The notes beneath the pieces were generated by a model. It was not told where the DNA came from, searched no databases, and saw only the letters and a list, made by a program, of their open reading frames with translations. A DNA stretch of 64,000 nucleotides from Microbacterium sp. CBA3102 (GTDB lineage: Bacteria > Actinomycetota > Actinomycetes > Actinomycetales > Microbacteriaceae), in assembly GCF_007954505.1 (NCBI RefSeq), contig NZ_CP042412.1, positions 1,116,001-1,180,000 on the forward strand. Reading direction: 5' to 3'. The position numbers and the translations under genes are program-made. Positions 16,138 to 24,992 of the stretch are shown here, piece after piece (position 1 is the stretch's first letter; each line of letters opens with the position of its first letter).

Positions 16138-17301
16138 ATGCCGGCTACGACGCCGATCCGCATGATCGAGATCAGTGGAGCACCGCGCGAACGTGGGCGC
16201 CTCTACGGGGACGCCGCGGCTGACCTCATCGCAGGGTCGCTGGAGTACTACAGGGAAGCGTTGACCCAGCAGACGGGGATGAGCTGGGCCGAGATCACGG
16301 CGTCCGTCTCGCAGTGGCTTCCGATCAGCGAGCAGATCGCCCCGCATCTGATCGAGGAGATGCGCGGGATCGCCGAGGGAGCGGGCGTCTCCTTCGCCGA
16401 GATCCTCACCTTGAACGTGCGTGGGGAGTTCGTCTACGACCACCAGAGCCCCGCGAAAGGTGTGACCGCGGCGGCACGGGTCGACGATGACGAACGTGAT
16501 GCGGTCGACGGGTGCACATCCTTCTTCCTGACTGGGGAGGGCAGCGGCACGGGGCACACCCTCGTCGGACAGAACTGGGATTGGCGCACGCGTACAGCGG
16601 GTACGACCCTCATCGTCCGCGTCGTGCAGGATCCGCTTCCCACGGTGATCATGCAGGTCGAGGCCGGTCAGGTGGGCCGCCACGGAGCCAACTCCGCGGG
16701 GATCTCGCTCAATGCCAATGGTCTCGGTGGAAGTTTCGGCAATGCGGTCGGAGTGCCGCAGACCTTGATCCGTCGACTCGTCCTCGACCAGGGCGATATC
16801 GCGAGTGCGCTCAGGACGCTCGTCAAGACGCGGCCCCATATCGCGAGCAACGCCCTGCTCGCCGACCGCAGCGGATTCGGCATCGATCTCGAGACCACGC
16901 CGAGCGGTGTGGATTGGATCTATCCCGAACGCGGTGTGATCGCCCACACCAACCACTTCCAAGCATCCGTGCCCCCGCAGCTCGCCGGGTCCTACCTCCC
17001 GGTATCCGCGGACTCGCTGCTCCGTCTGCCGCGTGTCGAGGCAGGACTCGCCAGGGTGGCGATGGCGGAGTCACCCGAGGAGAGTTACGCATTCGTCCGC
17101 GAGGCGATGTCGGATCACATCGGTTTCCCCGAAGGGGTCTGTACACATCCGCACCCTGACAGTCCTCCGGTGAAGCAGTGGTCGACGCTCCTCTCGAGCT
17201 GTGTCGATCTGACGACCGGTGAGTACCGCGTCGCGAACGGGTTCCCGTGCGAGACCGACTACGAGGTGCTGCCTTGGAATCTCTACGACCCCACCCACTG
17301 A
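16138..17301 (+). CDS. C45 family autoproteolytic acyltransferase/hydrolase
   Basis: Encodes 387 aa and resembles acyl-CoA:6-aminopenicillanic acid acyltransferase homologues (Ntn hydrolases). The conserved self-cleavage Cys is Cys126 in VDGCTSFFLT, followed by TLVGQNWDWR, HGANSAGISLNANGL and IAHTNHFQA, all family landmarks. Cleavage before Cys126 would free the catalytic N-terminus. No signal peptide is seen, so it probably acts in the cytoplasm on imported material. GGGAGG lies close before the ATG. It opens an operon with a dipeptide-type importer, which suggests it removes or transfers an acyl group on an imported amide (acyl-amino acid, acyl-peptide or lactam). The substrate is unknown. 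Confidence 0.88.
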   Translation: MPATTPIRMIEISGAPRERGRLYGDAAADLIAGSLEYYREALTQQTGMSWAEITASVSQWLPISEQIAPHLIEEMRGIAEGAGVSFAEILTLNVRGEFVYDHQSPAKGVTAAARVDDDERDAVDGCTSFFLTGEGSGTGHTLVGQNWDWRTRTAGTTLIVRVVQDPLPTVIMQVEAGQVGRHGANSAGISLNANGLGGSFGNAVGVPQTLIRRLVLDQGDIASALRTLVKTRPHIASNALLADRSGFGIDLETTPSGVDWIYPERGVIAHTNHFQASVPPQLAGSYLPVSADSLLRLPRVEAGLARVAMAESPEESYAFVREAMSDHIGFPEGVCTHPHPDSPPVKQWSTLLSSCVDLTTGEYRVANGFPCETDYEVLPWNLYDPTH

Positions 17302-17330
17302 CAGACTGAAACACGAGGAGATAGCGTTCA

Positions 17331-18977
17331 ATGAAGAAGCAGCATCACCCCATCACGCTGATGATCGGCGCGATCACAGCGTCGGCGTTCGTCCTGGCCG
17401 GTTGCAGCTCGAGCTCGGACGACGACGGTGGCGGCGACACCGCCTTCGACGTCCCGTTCGGCGCGACGACACCTGCCGCTGCCGGCTCACTCGATACCGT
17501 GACCTGGATGCTCGGAGGAGAGCCGACGACGCTCGACGCCGACATCGACGCCACCACCGCCGACGACACGGTCCTCGCGAATGTCTGCGATCGGCTCATG
17601 CAGGTGCAACCTGACCTCACCCTCGGGCAGGGGCTGGCATCAGACGCGCAGTGGACCGATGACACCCATCTCGTCTTCACCATCAGGCAGGACGCACTGT
17701 TCCATGACGGAAGCCCCGTGAGCACCGCCGACGTCTTGTGGAGCATGCAGCGACATTCCGCTGAGGGCGCTGCCGAATCCGACGAGTACCGGAATGTGGT
17801 CGCGATCGAACAGACCGGCGATGACCAGATCACCGTCACGACGTCGCAGCCGGACGCCATCCTCCTCCAGGCGATGGCGGGCGACGGCGGCATCGTCTGG
17901 AACCCGCGTGTGATCGAAGCCGAAGGGGAGGACTTCGGCAGCCCCGGTTCCGCTTCCGCCTGCAGTGGACCGTACGAGGTGACCTCGTGGGATGCGGGGT
18001 CGCAGCTCACCATCACCAAGTTCGCCGACTACTGGAACTCAGACGTCGACGCTCTCACGAACGAGATCGTCTTCCGCTGGGCCGATGAGACTGCGATCGC
18101 AAACTCGGTCACGACGGGCGAAGCCCAGGGGTCCTTCCTGGAGAACGCAGGTGCCGCGAGGAGCTTCATCGAGAGCGCAGACGTCTCCGTCTATCAAGGT
18201 CCCTCGACGAACGCCTGGGTGCTCGAGACGACAGATCGTGGCGCGCTGACGGATGAGCGCGTCCGTCAGGCGCTCTCGCTCGCTCTCGATCGCACCGGGG
18301 TGGCCGCTGCCGCTTTCGGCGGTCTCGCCCAGCCGTGGAAGACGCCGGTCGGATCGGGGGCCTGGGGATACCAGGTCGATACCTTCGAGCAGGCGTACGA
18401 CGCACTCGAAGGAGCGCCCGCGAAGCCGAGCGATGCCGACCTCGCCGCCGCCGAAGACCTGATCTCCGAGGCAGGCGTCCCGTCCGCCCCGATCGTCGTC
18501 GCGTCCAACGGGTCGTCGACGCACAACGTCATCGCGAACGCGCTCGTGTCCGCCGCGCAGTCCATCGGGCTGGAGGCGGAGATCACGGTGATCCCCCAGG
18601 TGCAGTACGGCGACTTCTACTCCGACCCCGAATTGCGGGGTCAGGCGGACTTGTGGCCCGATGAGTACTACATCTCGAAGAACGACCCGCTCGGCTTCTA
18701 CAAGAACGGCGCATCCGATGCGAGCGTGAACTTCGGCGTCTTCGCCGACCCGGAATACGATGCGCTGGTCGATGAAGGCTACGCGGCGACGGACGACGTC
18801 GAGCGCGCCGCGATCACGATCGAGTTGCAGAAGCGCTGGGTGGAGCACGCCGTGTGGATCCCGGTCGTGGCGACGCCGTCGACGCTCATCATGTCGAACG
18901 ACGTCACCGGCGTACCGGCCTCTGCGGCCTTCATCTACTACCCGTGGGCCGTCGACCTCGGCAGCACGAAGGGGTAG
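17331..18977 (+). CDS. ABC transporter substrate-binding lipoprotein, family 5
   Basis: Encodes 548 aa. The signal peptide ends at the lipobox LAGCS, so it is a membrane-anchored extracytoplasmic receptor. SBP_bac_5 landmarks are present: LDTVTWMLGGEPTTLDADID, FTIRQDALFHDGSPVSTADV, and LTDERVRQALSLALDRTGVA. Family members bind peptides, nickel or heme-like ligands; the location after a C45 hydrolase points to an N-acyl or peptide-like ligand. GAGGAG precedes the ATG. The stop is followed after 2 bp by the permease start. Confidence 0.93.
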   Translation: MKKQHHPITLMIGAITASAFVLAGCSSSSDDDGGGDTAFDVPFGATTPAAAGSLDTVTWMLGGEPTTLDADIDATTADDTVLANVCDRLMQVQPDLTLGQGLASDAQWTDDTHLVFTIRQDALFHDGSPVSTADVLWSMQRHSAEGAAESDEYRNVVAIEQTGDDQITVTTSQPDAILLQAMAGDGGIVWNPRVIEAEGEDFGSPGSASACSGPYEVTSWDAGSQLTITKFADYWNSDVDALTNEIVFRWADETAIANSVTTGEAQGSFLENAGAARSFIESADVSVYQGPSTNAWVLETTDRGALTDERVRQALSLALDRTGVAAAAFGGLAQPWKTPVGSGAWGYQVDTFEQAYDALEGAPAKPSDADLAAAEDLISEAGVPSAPIVVASNGSSTHNVIANALVSAAQSIGLEAEITVIPQVQYGDFYSDPELRGQADLWPDEYYISKNDPLGFYKNGASDASVNFGVFADPEYDALVDEGYAATDDVERAAITIELQKRWVEHAVWIPVVATPSTLIMSNDVTGVPASAAFIYYPWAVDLGSTKG

Positions 18978-18979
18978 TC

Positions 18980-19933
18980 GTGGTGGCGCTCGCGTTCCGC
19001 AAGCTCGCCGGCATGGTCTTCACGCTGGTGATCGCCTCCTTCATCATCTTCGCTGCGATGTACGCCGCGCCGGGTGATCCGGTCACGTTCCTCATCGGCA
19101 ACCCCGAGAACCTGACCCCGGAGCGGATCGCGAGCGTCCGGGCCCAGTACCACCTCGACGAGCCGATGCTCGTTCAGTACGGGCACTGGGCCTCGGGAGT
19201 CCTCACCGGCGACTTCGGCCAGTCTTTCCAGTACCACCAGCCGGTGAGTGCGCTCCTTGCCGCGAGGGTGCCCATCACCCTGTCGCTCGTCGCGTACGCA
19301 GCCATCCTGCTCACAGTGATCGGCATCGGTCTCGGTGTCATGGCCGCCGTGCGCCGGGGGAAGGCGGTCGACACCGCTATCACCGGAGCAACGACCCTCG
19401 CCGCGAGCATCCCCTCCTTCGTGTTGGGCATTGCCTTCGTCGCGCTCTTCGCCGTGGAGCTGCGGTGGTTCCCGGTCGCCGGCGCAGGCACGGCGGGATT
19501 CGATCGCGTGTACGCGCTCACTCTTCCTGCGCTTACCCTCGCCGTCACCGCGCTCGCGATCGTGAGTCGTGTCACGCGCCAATCGATGATCGAGCAGTTC
19601 TCTTCCGAGCATGTCGAGGCTGCCCGCGCTTCGGGGCTGCGCGAACGGTATGTCGTGCGTGATCACGTCTTGCGCGCAGCCTGGGGGCCGATCATCACCA
19701 TGATCGCGCTCGTCATCGCGAGCATGATCGCCGGAACGGTCGCAGTCGAGACGGTGTTCGGGATATCCGGCGTCGGCTCGCTCCTCGTCGATGCGATCAA
19801 CACGCATGACTTCCCGGTGGTGCAAGCGGTGCTCCTCTTCATGGTCGTCGCCTACATGATCGTCACGACGATCGTCGACCTGCTCCTGCCCGTGCTCGAC
19901 CCCCGAATCGGACGAAGGGCGGTGTCCGCATGA
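18980..19933 (+). CDS. Dipeptide-type ABC transporter permease (DppB-like)
   Basis: Encodes 317 aa with six membrane segments. The N-terminus (FRKLAGMVFTLVIASFIIFA), PGDPVTFLIGNPENLTPE and the EAA loop (EAARASGLRERYVVRDHVLR) are typical of DppB/OppB. GTG at 18980 is taken because AAGGGG lies upstream; a second GTG follows at once. The 3' end overlaps the next permease as ATGA. Confidence 0.93.
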   Translation: MVALAFRKLAGMVFTLVIASFIIFAAMYAAPGDPVTFLIGNPENLTPERIASVRAQYHLDEPMLVQYGHWASGVLTGDFGQSFQYHQPVSALLAARVPITLSLVAYAAILLTVIGIGLGVMAAVRRGKAVDTAITGATTLAASIPSFVLGIAFVALFAVELRWFPVAGAGTAGFDRVYALTLPALTLAVTALAIVSRVTRQSMIEQFSSEHVEAARASGLRERYVVRDHVLRAAWGPIITMIALVIASMIAGTVAVETVFGISGVGSLLVDAINTHDFPVVQAVLLFMVVAYMIVTTIVDLLLPVLDPRIGRRAVSA

Positions 19934-20778
19934 CCTCGATCCTGCTCCCGCGGGTTCGCAGACGCCGGCGGTCCGGATCCGACCTCGGGTTCTGGATCTC
20001 CTGCGGCTTCCTCGCCCTCATCGCCGTCGCGGCCGCCTTCGCCCCACTCCTCGCCCCCTACGAGGCCGACAGTGTCGACTTCGCGGCGATTTGGGAAGGT
20101 CCGAGCGCACAGCACCTGCTCGGCACGGACCAACTCGGACGCGACCTCTTCTCCCGGTTGCTCATCGGGGCAGGCGAGACGCTGGTGGGCCCGGTGGTGC
20201 TGCTCGTGCTCGCCACCATCCTCGGTGTGGCGATCGGCGTATTGGCGGCATGGCGAGGGGGGTGGATCGATACCGTCCTGGCCCGCGTGACCGACGTGAT
20301 GTTCGCGTTCCCCGGCCTGCTCTTCGTCGTGCTCGTCATCGCCGTGTTCGGCAAGGGTCCCGCAACAGCGATCGTTGCACTCGCGCTCGCCTATGCACCG
20401 GTGATCGCGAAGTACACGCGAAGCCTTGCGTTGAGCGAGATGACGCGTCCCTACATCGACGCCTACCGGGTTCAGGGGCTCGGCGGCTTGACGATCTGCC
20501 TGCGCGGAGTCATCCCGAACCTGCTGCCTCCGCTCGTCGGATACCTGGTCGTGCTCTTCGGGGAAGCTCTCATGAGCCTTGCGACGTTGAGTTTCCTCGG
20601 GTTCGGCGCGCAGCCTCCGAGTTCCGAATGGGGCCTGATGGTGCAGGAGGGGCAACCCGGCATCATCCAGGGAGAGTTCCTCCCGACGCTGGTGCCCGGT
20701 GCTGCCATCGCCATCGTCGTCATCGCGGTGAACGTCGCCGGGGTGCGTGTGGCCGACCGACTTCTTGCGAAGGGATGA
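19930..20778 (+). CDS. Dipeptide-type ABC transporter permease (DppC-like)
   Basis: Encodes 282 aa. The N-terminus (FWISCGFLALIAVAAAFAPL) is followed by HLLGTDQLGRDLFSRLLIGA, the hallmark of DppC/OppC, and an EAA loop IDAYRVQGLGGLTICLRGVI. Membrane segments total about six. It pairs with the DppB-like protein, 4-bp overlap, to form the channel. Confidence 0.93.
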   Translation: MTSILLPRVRRRRRSGSDLGFWISCGFLALIAVAAAFAPLLAPYEADSVDFAAIWEGPSAQHLLGTDQLGRDLFSRLLIGAGETLVGPVVLLVLATILGVAIGVLAAWRGGWIDTVLARVTDVMFAFPGLLFVVLVIAVFGKGPATAIVALALAYAPVIAKYTRSLALSEMTRPYIDAYRVQGLGGLTICLRGVIPNLLPPLVGYLVVLFGEALMSLATLSFLGFGAQPPSSEWGLMVQEGQPGIIQGEFLPTLVPGAAIAIVVIAVNVAGVRVADRLLAKG

Positions 20779-20781
20779 GTG

Positions 20782-21576
20782 ATGCTCCTCGAAATTCAGG
20801 ACCTTGATCTCGCCTTCGGGCACGGTGAAGACGCGGTGAAGATCCTCACCGGCATCACCCTGAGTGTGGACCGCGGCGAACTCGTCGGGCTCGTGGGCGA
20901 GTCGGGCTCGGGAAAGTCGACGACGGTGCGCGCGGCCCTCGCCCTCTATGGCGAGGAAGCGACGATCGCGGGGAGTATCCGGATCGATGGAACACAGATG
21001 GTGGCCGCCGACGAAAGGACCCGACGACGGGTGCGCTCCGCATCCGTCTCGCTTGTGCAGCAGGACCCGCGTTCCGCACTCAACCCCGTGCGGCGCATCG
21101 GGGATTCGCTCTCCGAACGACTCGTCCGTGTCCGCGGGTGGCAGCGAAGCCGTGCGGAGGCGCACATCATCCAGCTCCTGGCCGCGGTGGGGCTGACTCA
21201 CCCGGAGCGGCGCATGCGGCAGTTTCCGCACGAGCTCTCGGGCGGCATGCTTCAGCGCGTCGTCATCGCATCGGCGCTGAGCGCCGACCCTGCGCTCCTT
21301 CTCGCCGACGAGGCGACGAGCGCGCTCGACGTGACGACGCAAGCCGAGATCGTCGCCATCTTCCAGCGGCAGATCCGTGAACGTGGTCTCGGGATGCTCT
21401 TCATCACCCACGACCTGGCACTCGCGGGCGCGATCTGCGATCGGATCCATGTCCTTCGGCAGGGTGAGATCGTGGAGACGCTGACGAAACCCGGGCTCTT
21501 CGCGGATGCGGTCCACCCGTACACACTCTCGCTGATCGAAGCTGCCCCCGTGCTCGACACGAAGGAGCCGTCATGA
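20782..21576 (+). CDS. Dipeptide-type ABC transporter ATP-binding protein (DppD-like)
   Basis: Encodes 264 aa. Walker A is GESGSGKST, the signature is LSGGMLQRV, Walker B is LLLADEATSALDV and the switch His is in FITHDLALA. It ends with the VHPYTLSLIEAAP motif common to Dpp/Opp ATPases. ATG 20782 is preferred to GTG 20779 since AAGGG then sits seven bases upstream. The 3' end overlaps the DppF-like gene by 4 bp. Confidence 0.93.
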   Translation: MLLEIQDLDLAFGHGEDAVKILTGITLSVDRGELVGLVGESGSGKSTTVRAALALYGEEATIAGSIRIDGTQMVAADERTRRRVRSASVSLVQQDPRSALNPVRRIGDSLSERLVRVRGWQRSRAEAHIIQLLAAVGLTHPERRMRQFPHELSGGMLQRVVIASALSADPALLLADEATSALDVTTQAEIVAIFQRQIRERGLGMLFITHDLALAGAICDRIHVLRQGEIVETLTKPGLFADAVHPYTLSLIEAAPVLDTKEPS

Positions 21577-22430
21577 GTCTGGTGGAAGTCTCTGATCTGT
21601 ACCGGGCGTTCCGGATGGGTCCGGGAACAGAGCGCGTCGTCGCTGTCAACAACGTGAGTTTCGCCATCGACGCAGGTGAGGCGCTCGGTCTCGTCGGTGA
21701 ATCGGGCTCGGGCAAGTCGACGATCGCCCGGATTCTCGTCGGTCTGGAGCGCGCCGACGCGGGGTCGGCGGTGATTGACGGTGTCGATCGCCTCCGCAGG
21801 CCGCGCGGCAGGGCTGAGCGCCTGGCGAGGGCTCGCGCAGTGCAGATGGTGTTCCAGGACCCGAACGGGTCGCTGGATCGCCGACTGACCGTGCGGCAGA
21901 CGCTGCGGCGGACTCTGAGGCTGCGAGAGGAGGCAGCGGGTCCTCATGCCGACCGTACGATCGCGGAGCTGCTGGATCGGGTGCGACTCACCGAACGGCA
22001 TGCCGACGCGAAGCCCCACGAGCTTTCGGGCGGTCAGCGACAGCGCGTTGCGATCGCACGGGCACTCGCGGTCTCTCCTCGTCTCGTCGTCCTCGACGAG
22101 GCCGTATCCGCACTCGATGTCTCCGTGCAGGCTCAGGTACTCGAACTCCTCGCCGAGATCCAGCGCGAGTCGAGGGTGAGCTACCTGTTCGTCAGTCACG
22201 ATCTCGCTGTCGTCCGCGAACTCTGCTCCCGGGTTCTCGTGCTCTTCCGTGGCGCAGCCGTCGAACAGGGGGACACCGAGCGGGTTCTGACCCATCCCGA
22301 GCACCCCTATTCGCAACTCCTCATCGCTTCGACGCCCGGCCCGGGGTGGGATCCGGAGCGGGTCGTCCGCGACCGGATGACGTTCACGCAGCGCATGGAG
22401 GTCGTGGGCGGGGGCGAATCGGGCTCGTAG
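21573..22430 (+). CDS. Dipeptide-type ABC transporter ATP-binding protein (DppF-like)
   Basis: Encodes 285 aa. Walker A is GESGSGKST, the signature is LSGGQRQRV, and Walker B is LVVLDEAVSALDV with FVSHDLAVV. Between them is the Dpp/Opp feature FQDPNGSLDRRLTVRQTLRR. It ends with HPEHPYSQLLIASTP, another family marker. Last gene of the C45-importer operon; a long perfect hairpin follows 43 bp downstream. Confidence 0.93.
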   Translation: MSLVEVSDLYRAFRMGPGTERVVAVNNVSFAIDAGEALGLVGESGSGKSTIARILVGLERADAGSAVIDGVDRLRRPRGRAERLARARAVQMVFQDPNGSLDRRLTVRQTLRRTLRLREEAAGPHADRTIAELLDRVRLTERHADAKPHELSGGQRQRVAIARALAVSPRLVVLDEAVSALDVSVQAQVLELLAEIQRESRVSYLFVSHDLAVVRELCSRVLVLFRGAAVEQGDTERVLTHPEHPYSQLLIASTPGPGWDPERVVRDRMTFTQRMEVVGGGESGS

Positions 22431-22473
22431 CCCTCATCGCGTCGAGGTCACGCCCTGCCCGACGCCCACACGC

Positions 22474-22548
22474 AGATGAAGGAGATCTCTTGATCTGAAG
22501 GACTCAGGGGTTCTGAGGGGCCTTCGAATCAAGAGATCTCCTTCATCT
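22474..22548. terminator. Bidirectional terminator, 21-bp perfect stem
   Basis: Arms of 21 bp (22474-22494, 22528-22548) are perfectly complementary and contain the palindrome AGATCT. The 33-nt loop holds an inner hairpin (AAGG/CTCA against TGAG/CCTT). It lies between the convergent ends of the importer operon (22430) and the PadR-ABC operon (22575), so it probably ends transcription both ways. Confidence 0.85.
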
Positions 22549-22574
22549 GGTGCGGGGCCAGATCTGGGAGAAGA

Positions 22575-23342
22575 TCAGCTGACCTTCTTCCGGTAGGAGA
22601 TGATCGCGAACACGTAGGCGACCACGAGGATGCCGACGCACCAGGCGAGGGCGACCCAGATGTCGTTGCCGACGGGCTGCTCGGCGAACAGCGCCTGGAT
22701 GGTGTTGACGATCGAGGTGACCGGCTGGTTCTCGGCGAACCACTGCACCGGTGCCGGCATGGTGTCGGTCGGGACGAAGGCCGAGCTGATGAACGGGAGG
22801 AAGATCAGCGGGTACGAGAACGCGCTCGCCCCGTCGACCGTCTTGGCGTTCAGGCCCGCGATGATGGCGAGCCAGGTGAGCGCCAGGGTGAACAGCATCA
22901 GGATGCCGATGACGGCGAGCCAGGCCCAGAAGCTCGCCCCGGTGCGGAAGCCCATCACGAATCCGACGCCGAAGATGATCGCCAGGGTGATCGCATTCGC
23001 GGTCAGTGAGGTGAGCACGTGCGCCCACAGCACACTCGACCGGGCGATCGGCATGGAGTGGAAGCGCTCGAAGATCCCGCTCTGCATGTCGGTGAAGAGC
23101 CGGAATGCGGTGTAAGCGATCCCCGAGGCGATCGCGATGAGCAGGATGCCGGGGAGCAGGTAGTTCACGTAGTTCTCGGCGCCGGTGCTCTGCTGGAGCG
23201 CGCCGCCGAAGACGTACACGAACAGCAGCATCAGGGCGATCGGGGTGACCGCCGTGGTGATGATGGTGTCGGGACTGCGGAAGATGTGCCGCATGGAGCG
23301 GCCGGTGAGCGTCGCCGTGTCGGCCGTGAAGTGCATGGTCAT
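22575..23342 (-). CDS. ABC-2 type exporter permease (DrrB-like)
   Basis: Encodes 255 aa with six membrane segments, e.g. TPIALMLLFVYVFGGALQQS and LPGILLIAIASGIAYTAFRL. The ABC-2 signature region is FERFHSMPIARSSVLWAHVL, and SAFVPTDTMPAPVQWFAENQP is typical of daunorubicin-resistance-type permeases. Start 23342 overlaps the ATPase stop as ATGA. It would export a hydrophobic drug or metabolite with the ATPase; the substrate is not known. Confidence 0.93.
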   Translation of the reverse strand: MTMHFTADTATLTGRSMRHIFRSPDTIITTAVTPIALMLLFVYVFGGALQQSTGAENYVNYLLPGILLIAIASGIAYTAFRLFTDMQSGIFERFHSMPIARSSVLWAHVLTSLTANAITLAIIFGVGFVMGFRTGASFWAWLAVIGILMLFTLALTWLAIIAGLNAKTVDGASAFSYPLIFLPFISSAFVPTDTMPAPVQWFAENQPVTSIVNTIQALFAEQPVGNDIWVALAWCVGILVVAYVFAIISYRKKVS

Positions 23343-24115
23343 GCTGCGTCCTCCTTCTGCGTGGACGAGGGGCCGATGAGGGTGAGGAAGATCTCCTCGA
23401 GGGTGGGCTGCTTCTCGACGTACTCGACCTTCGCGGCCGGCAGCAGGCGCTTCAGCCCGGCGAGGGTGTCGTTCGCGATGATGCGGCCCTCGTGCAGGAT
23501 CGCGATGCGGTCGGCCAGTTGCTCCGCCTCATCGAGGTACTGCGTGGTGAGCAGCACGGTGGTTCCGGTGTTCGCGAGCTCCTTGATCACGTCCCACACC
23601 TCGATGCGGGCTTCGGGGTCGAGGCCGGTCGTCGGCTCGTCGAGGTAGATGACCTCGGGGTGCCCGACCAGGCTCATCGCGATGTCGAGCCGGCGACGCA
23701 TGCCGCCCGAGTAGGTGCCGACCTTGCGGTTGCCGGCATCCGTCAGGCGGAAGGTCGCCAGCAGATCGTCGGCGACCTTCCCGGGGTCGGGCAGATGCCG
23801 CAGCTTCGCGACCAGCACCAGGTTCTCGCGTCCGGTGAGGATCTCGTCGACGGCGGCGAACTGTCCGGTCAGGCTGATGCGCTCCCGGACGCCGACCGGG
23901 TTCGCCGCCACGTCGATACCCTGCACGGTCGCCGTTCCGGCATCCGCCTTCAGCAGGGTGGAGAGGACACGCACCATCGTGGTCTTGCCGGCGCCGTTCG
24001 AGCCGAGGAGGGCGAAGATGCTGCCCTTCTCGACCTCGAAGTCGACCCCGCGCAGGACATGCAGATCCTTGTAGGACTTCTCGATACCGCGTACCGAGAT
24101 GGCGGCGTTCGTCAT
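23339..24115 (-). CDS. ABC exporter ATP-binding protein (DrrA-like)
   Basis: Encodes 258 aa. Walker A is GSNGAGKTT, the signature is YSGGMRRRL, Walker B is VIYLDEPTTGLDP and the switch region is LLTTQYLDEAEQLADRI, a DrrA feature. ATG at 24115 overlaps the DUF1048 stop as ATGA. Works with the downstream permease. The operon order PadR, DUF1048, ATPase, permease argues for PadR-controlled export. Confidence 0.94.
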   Translation of the reverse strand: MTNAAISVRGIEKSYKDLHVLRGVDFEVEKGSIFALLGSNGAGKTTMVRVLSTLLKADAGTATVQGIDVAANPVGVRERISLTGQFAAVDEILTGRENLVLVAKLRHLPDPGKVADDLLATFRLTDAGNRKVGTYSGGMRRRLDIAMSLVGHPEVIYLDEPTTGLDPEARIEVWDVIKELANTGTTVLLTTQYLDEAEQLADRIAILHEGRIIANDTLAGLKRLLPAAKVEYVEKQPTLEEIFLTLIGPSSTQKEDAA

Positions 24116-24483
24116 GACTCGTTCTCCTTCTTCCTCGCGTCGTCGAACGCCTTGATGAGGCGCGCGCGCTCCTTGTCGATCCACTGGGTGCCGCCGTAGG
24201 CGCGGGCATACTCCTCGGCGTACTCGACGGGGTCGTCGCCCACGATCGCGCTGACGGGGGTGCCGTCGATGGCAGCGCGCTCCCACAGGTCCGCGAGGTC
24301 GAGGAACATGGTGACGATGGTGTCGCCGTCGGTGATGCCGCCGTAGTACAGGTAGTACCGGTACTGGGCGTTCGCCACCTCGCGGTACGGCGAGGGGAGG
24401 GCGTCGATGCGGGCCTTGGCCTGCTTGTACTGCTTCTTCTGCTCGAGCGATCCGGTGAGCGCTTCGATCCACTTCGCGGCCAT
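24112..24483 (-). CDS. DUF1048 domain protein
   Basis: Encodes 123 aa, soluble. It contains the DUF1048 pattern: EQKKQYKQAKARIDALPSPY, YYLYYGGITDGDTIVTMFLD and LADLWERAAIDGTPVSAIVG. Function unknown; members are usually encoded between a PadR regulator and an ABC exporter, exactly as here. ATG 24483 lies 2 bp after the PadR stop and its stop overlaps the ATPase start. Confidence 0.9.
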   Translation of the reverse strand: MAAKWIEALTGSLEQKKQYKQAKARIDALPSPYREVANAQYRYYLYYGGITDGDTIVTMFLDLADLWERAAIDGTPVSAIVGDDPVEYAEEYARAYGGTQWIDKERARLIKAFDDARKKENES

Positions 24484-24485
24484 GA

Positions 24486-24821
24486 TCAGTTCTCCTCGTT
24501 CGTGTTGTTCAGTCGTTCGATGTGCGTGCGGAGGAAGTCCCAGGTCTTCCAGAACTCCCCGAGCTCCTGGTGGCCCTGCGCGTTCAGGGTGTACACCTTG
24601 CGGGGCGGCCCCTTCTCGCTCGGGACCTTCTCGACGTCGACGAGCTTCTTCTGCTCGATGCGCACCAGGAGTGCGTAGATCGTGCCCTCGGCGATGTCGG
24701 TGAACCCGTGGTCGCGGATGCGGGTCGTGATCTCGTATCCGTAGGCCGGCTGCTCGGCGAGGAGCGCCAGAACTATGCCCTCCAGAGTTCCCTTGAGCAT
24801 CTCGGTCATCTGCTTGCCCAT
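24486..24821 (-). CDS. PadR family transcriptional regulator
   Basis: Encodes 111 aa from the ATG at 24821, which has GGGAGG five bases upstream. The winged helix reads LKGTLEGIVLALLAEQPAYG, YEITTRIRDHGFTDIAEGTI and YALLVRIEQKKLVDVEKVPS, followed by RKVYTLNAQGHQEL and a dimerisation helix. PadR proteins repress adjacent efflux genes and release on ligand binding. A double palindrome lies 26-82 bp upstream and is the likely operator. Confidence 0.94.
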   Translation of the reverse strand: MGKQMTEMLKGTLEGIVLALLAEQPAYGYEITTRIRDHGFTDIAEGTIYALLVRIEQKKLVDVEKVPSEKGPPRKVYTLNAQGHQELGEFWKTWDFLRTHIERLNNTNEEN

Positions 24822-24846
24822 CAGGTCCTCCCTTCCTCTCTCGGTA

Positions 24847-24903
24847 CTCAGTGTTGCTGGGTACCGGTACAAAGTAACACCGAGTACCGGTACTTAGCAA
24901 CAC
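24847..24903. promoter_or_regulatory. PadR operator region, double GTACCGGTAC palindrome
   Basis: Two copies of the 10-bp palindrome GTACCGGTAC occur at 24861-24870 and 24884-24893. They are bracketed by inverted GTGTTGCT (24851-24858) and AGCAACAC (24896-24903), with a third related block AGTAACAC (24873-24880). The whole is symmetric about 24877. On the minus strand TTGCTA and TACTTT, 18 bp apart, could be -35 and -10, so binding would block the PadR operon. Confidence 0.75.
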
Positions 24904-24937
24904 CGAATACCAGGATCTTCCGAGAAGTTTCCTGAGG

Positions 24938-24957
24938 GTTTCCGGGCGCGCGGAAAC
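24938..24957 (-). terminator. Small hairpin after LysM gene
   Basis: GTTTCCG (24938-24944) pairs with CGGAAAC (24951-24957) over a 6-nt loop, 36 bp beyond the LysM protein stop. There is no strong T-run; a plausible weak terminator. Confidence 0.4.
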
Positions 24958-24992
24958 GAGGGCTCGCCGAACGGCGGCGCGGAATCCCGCTG

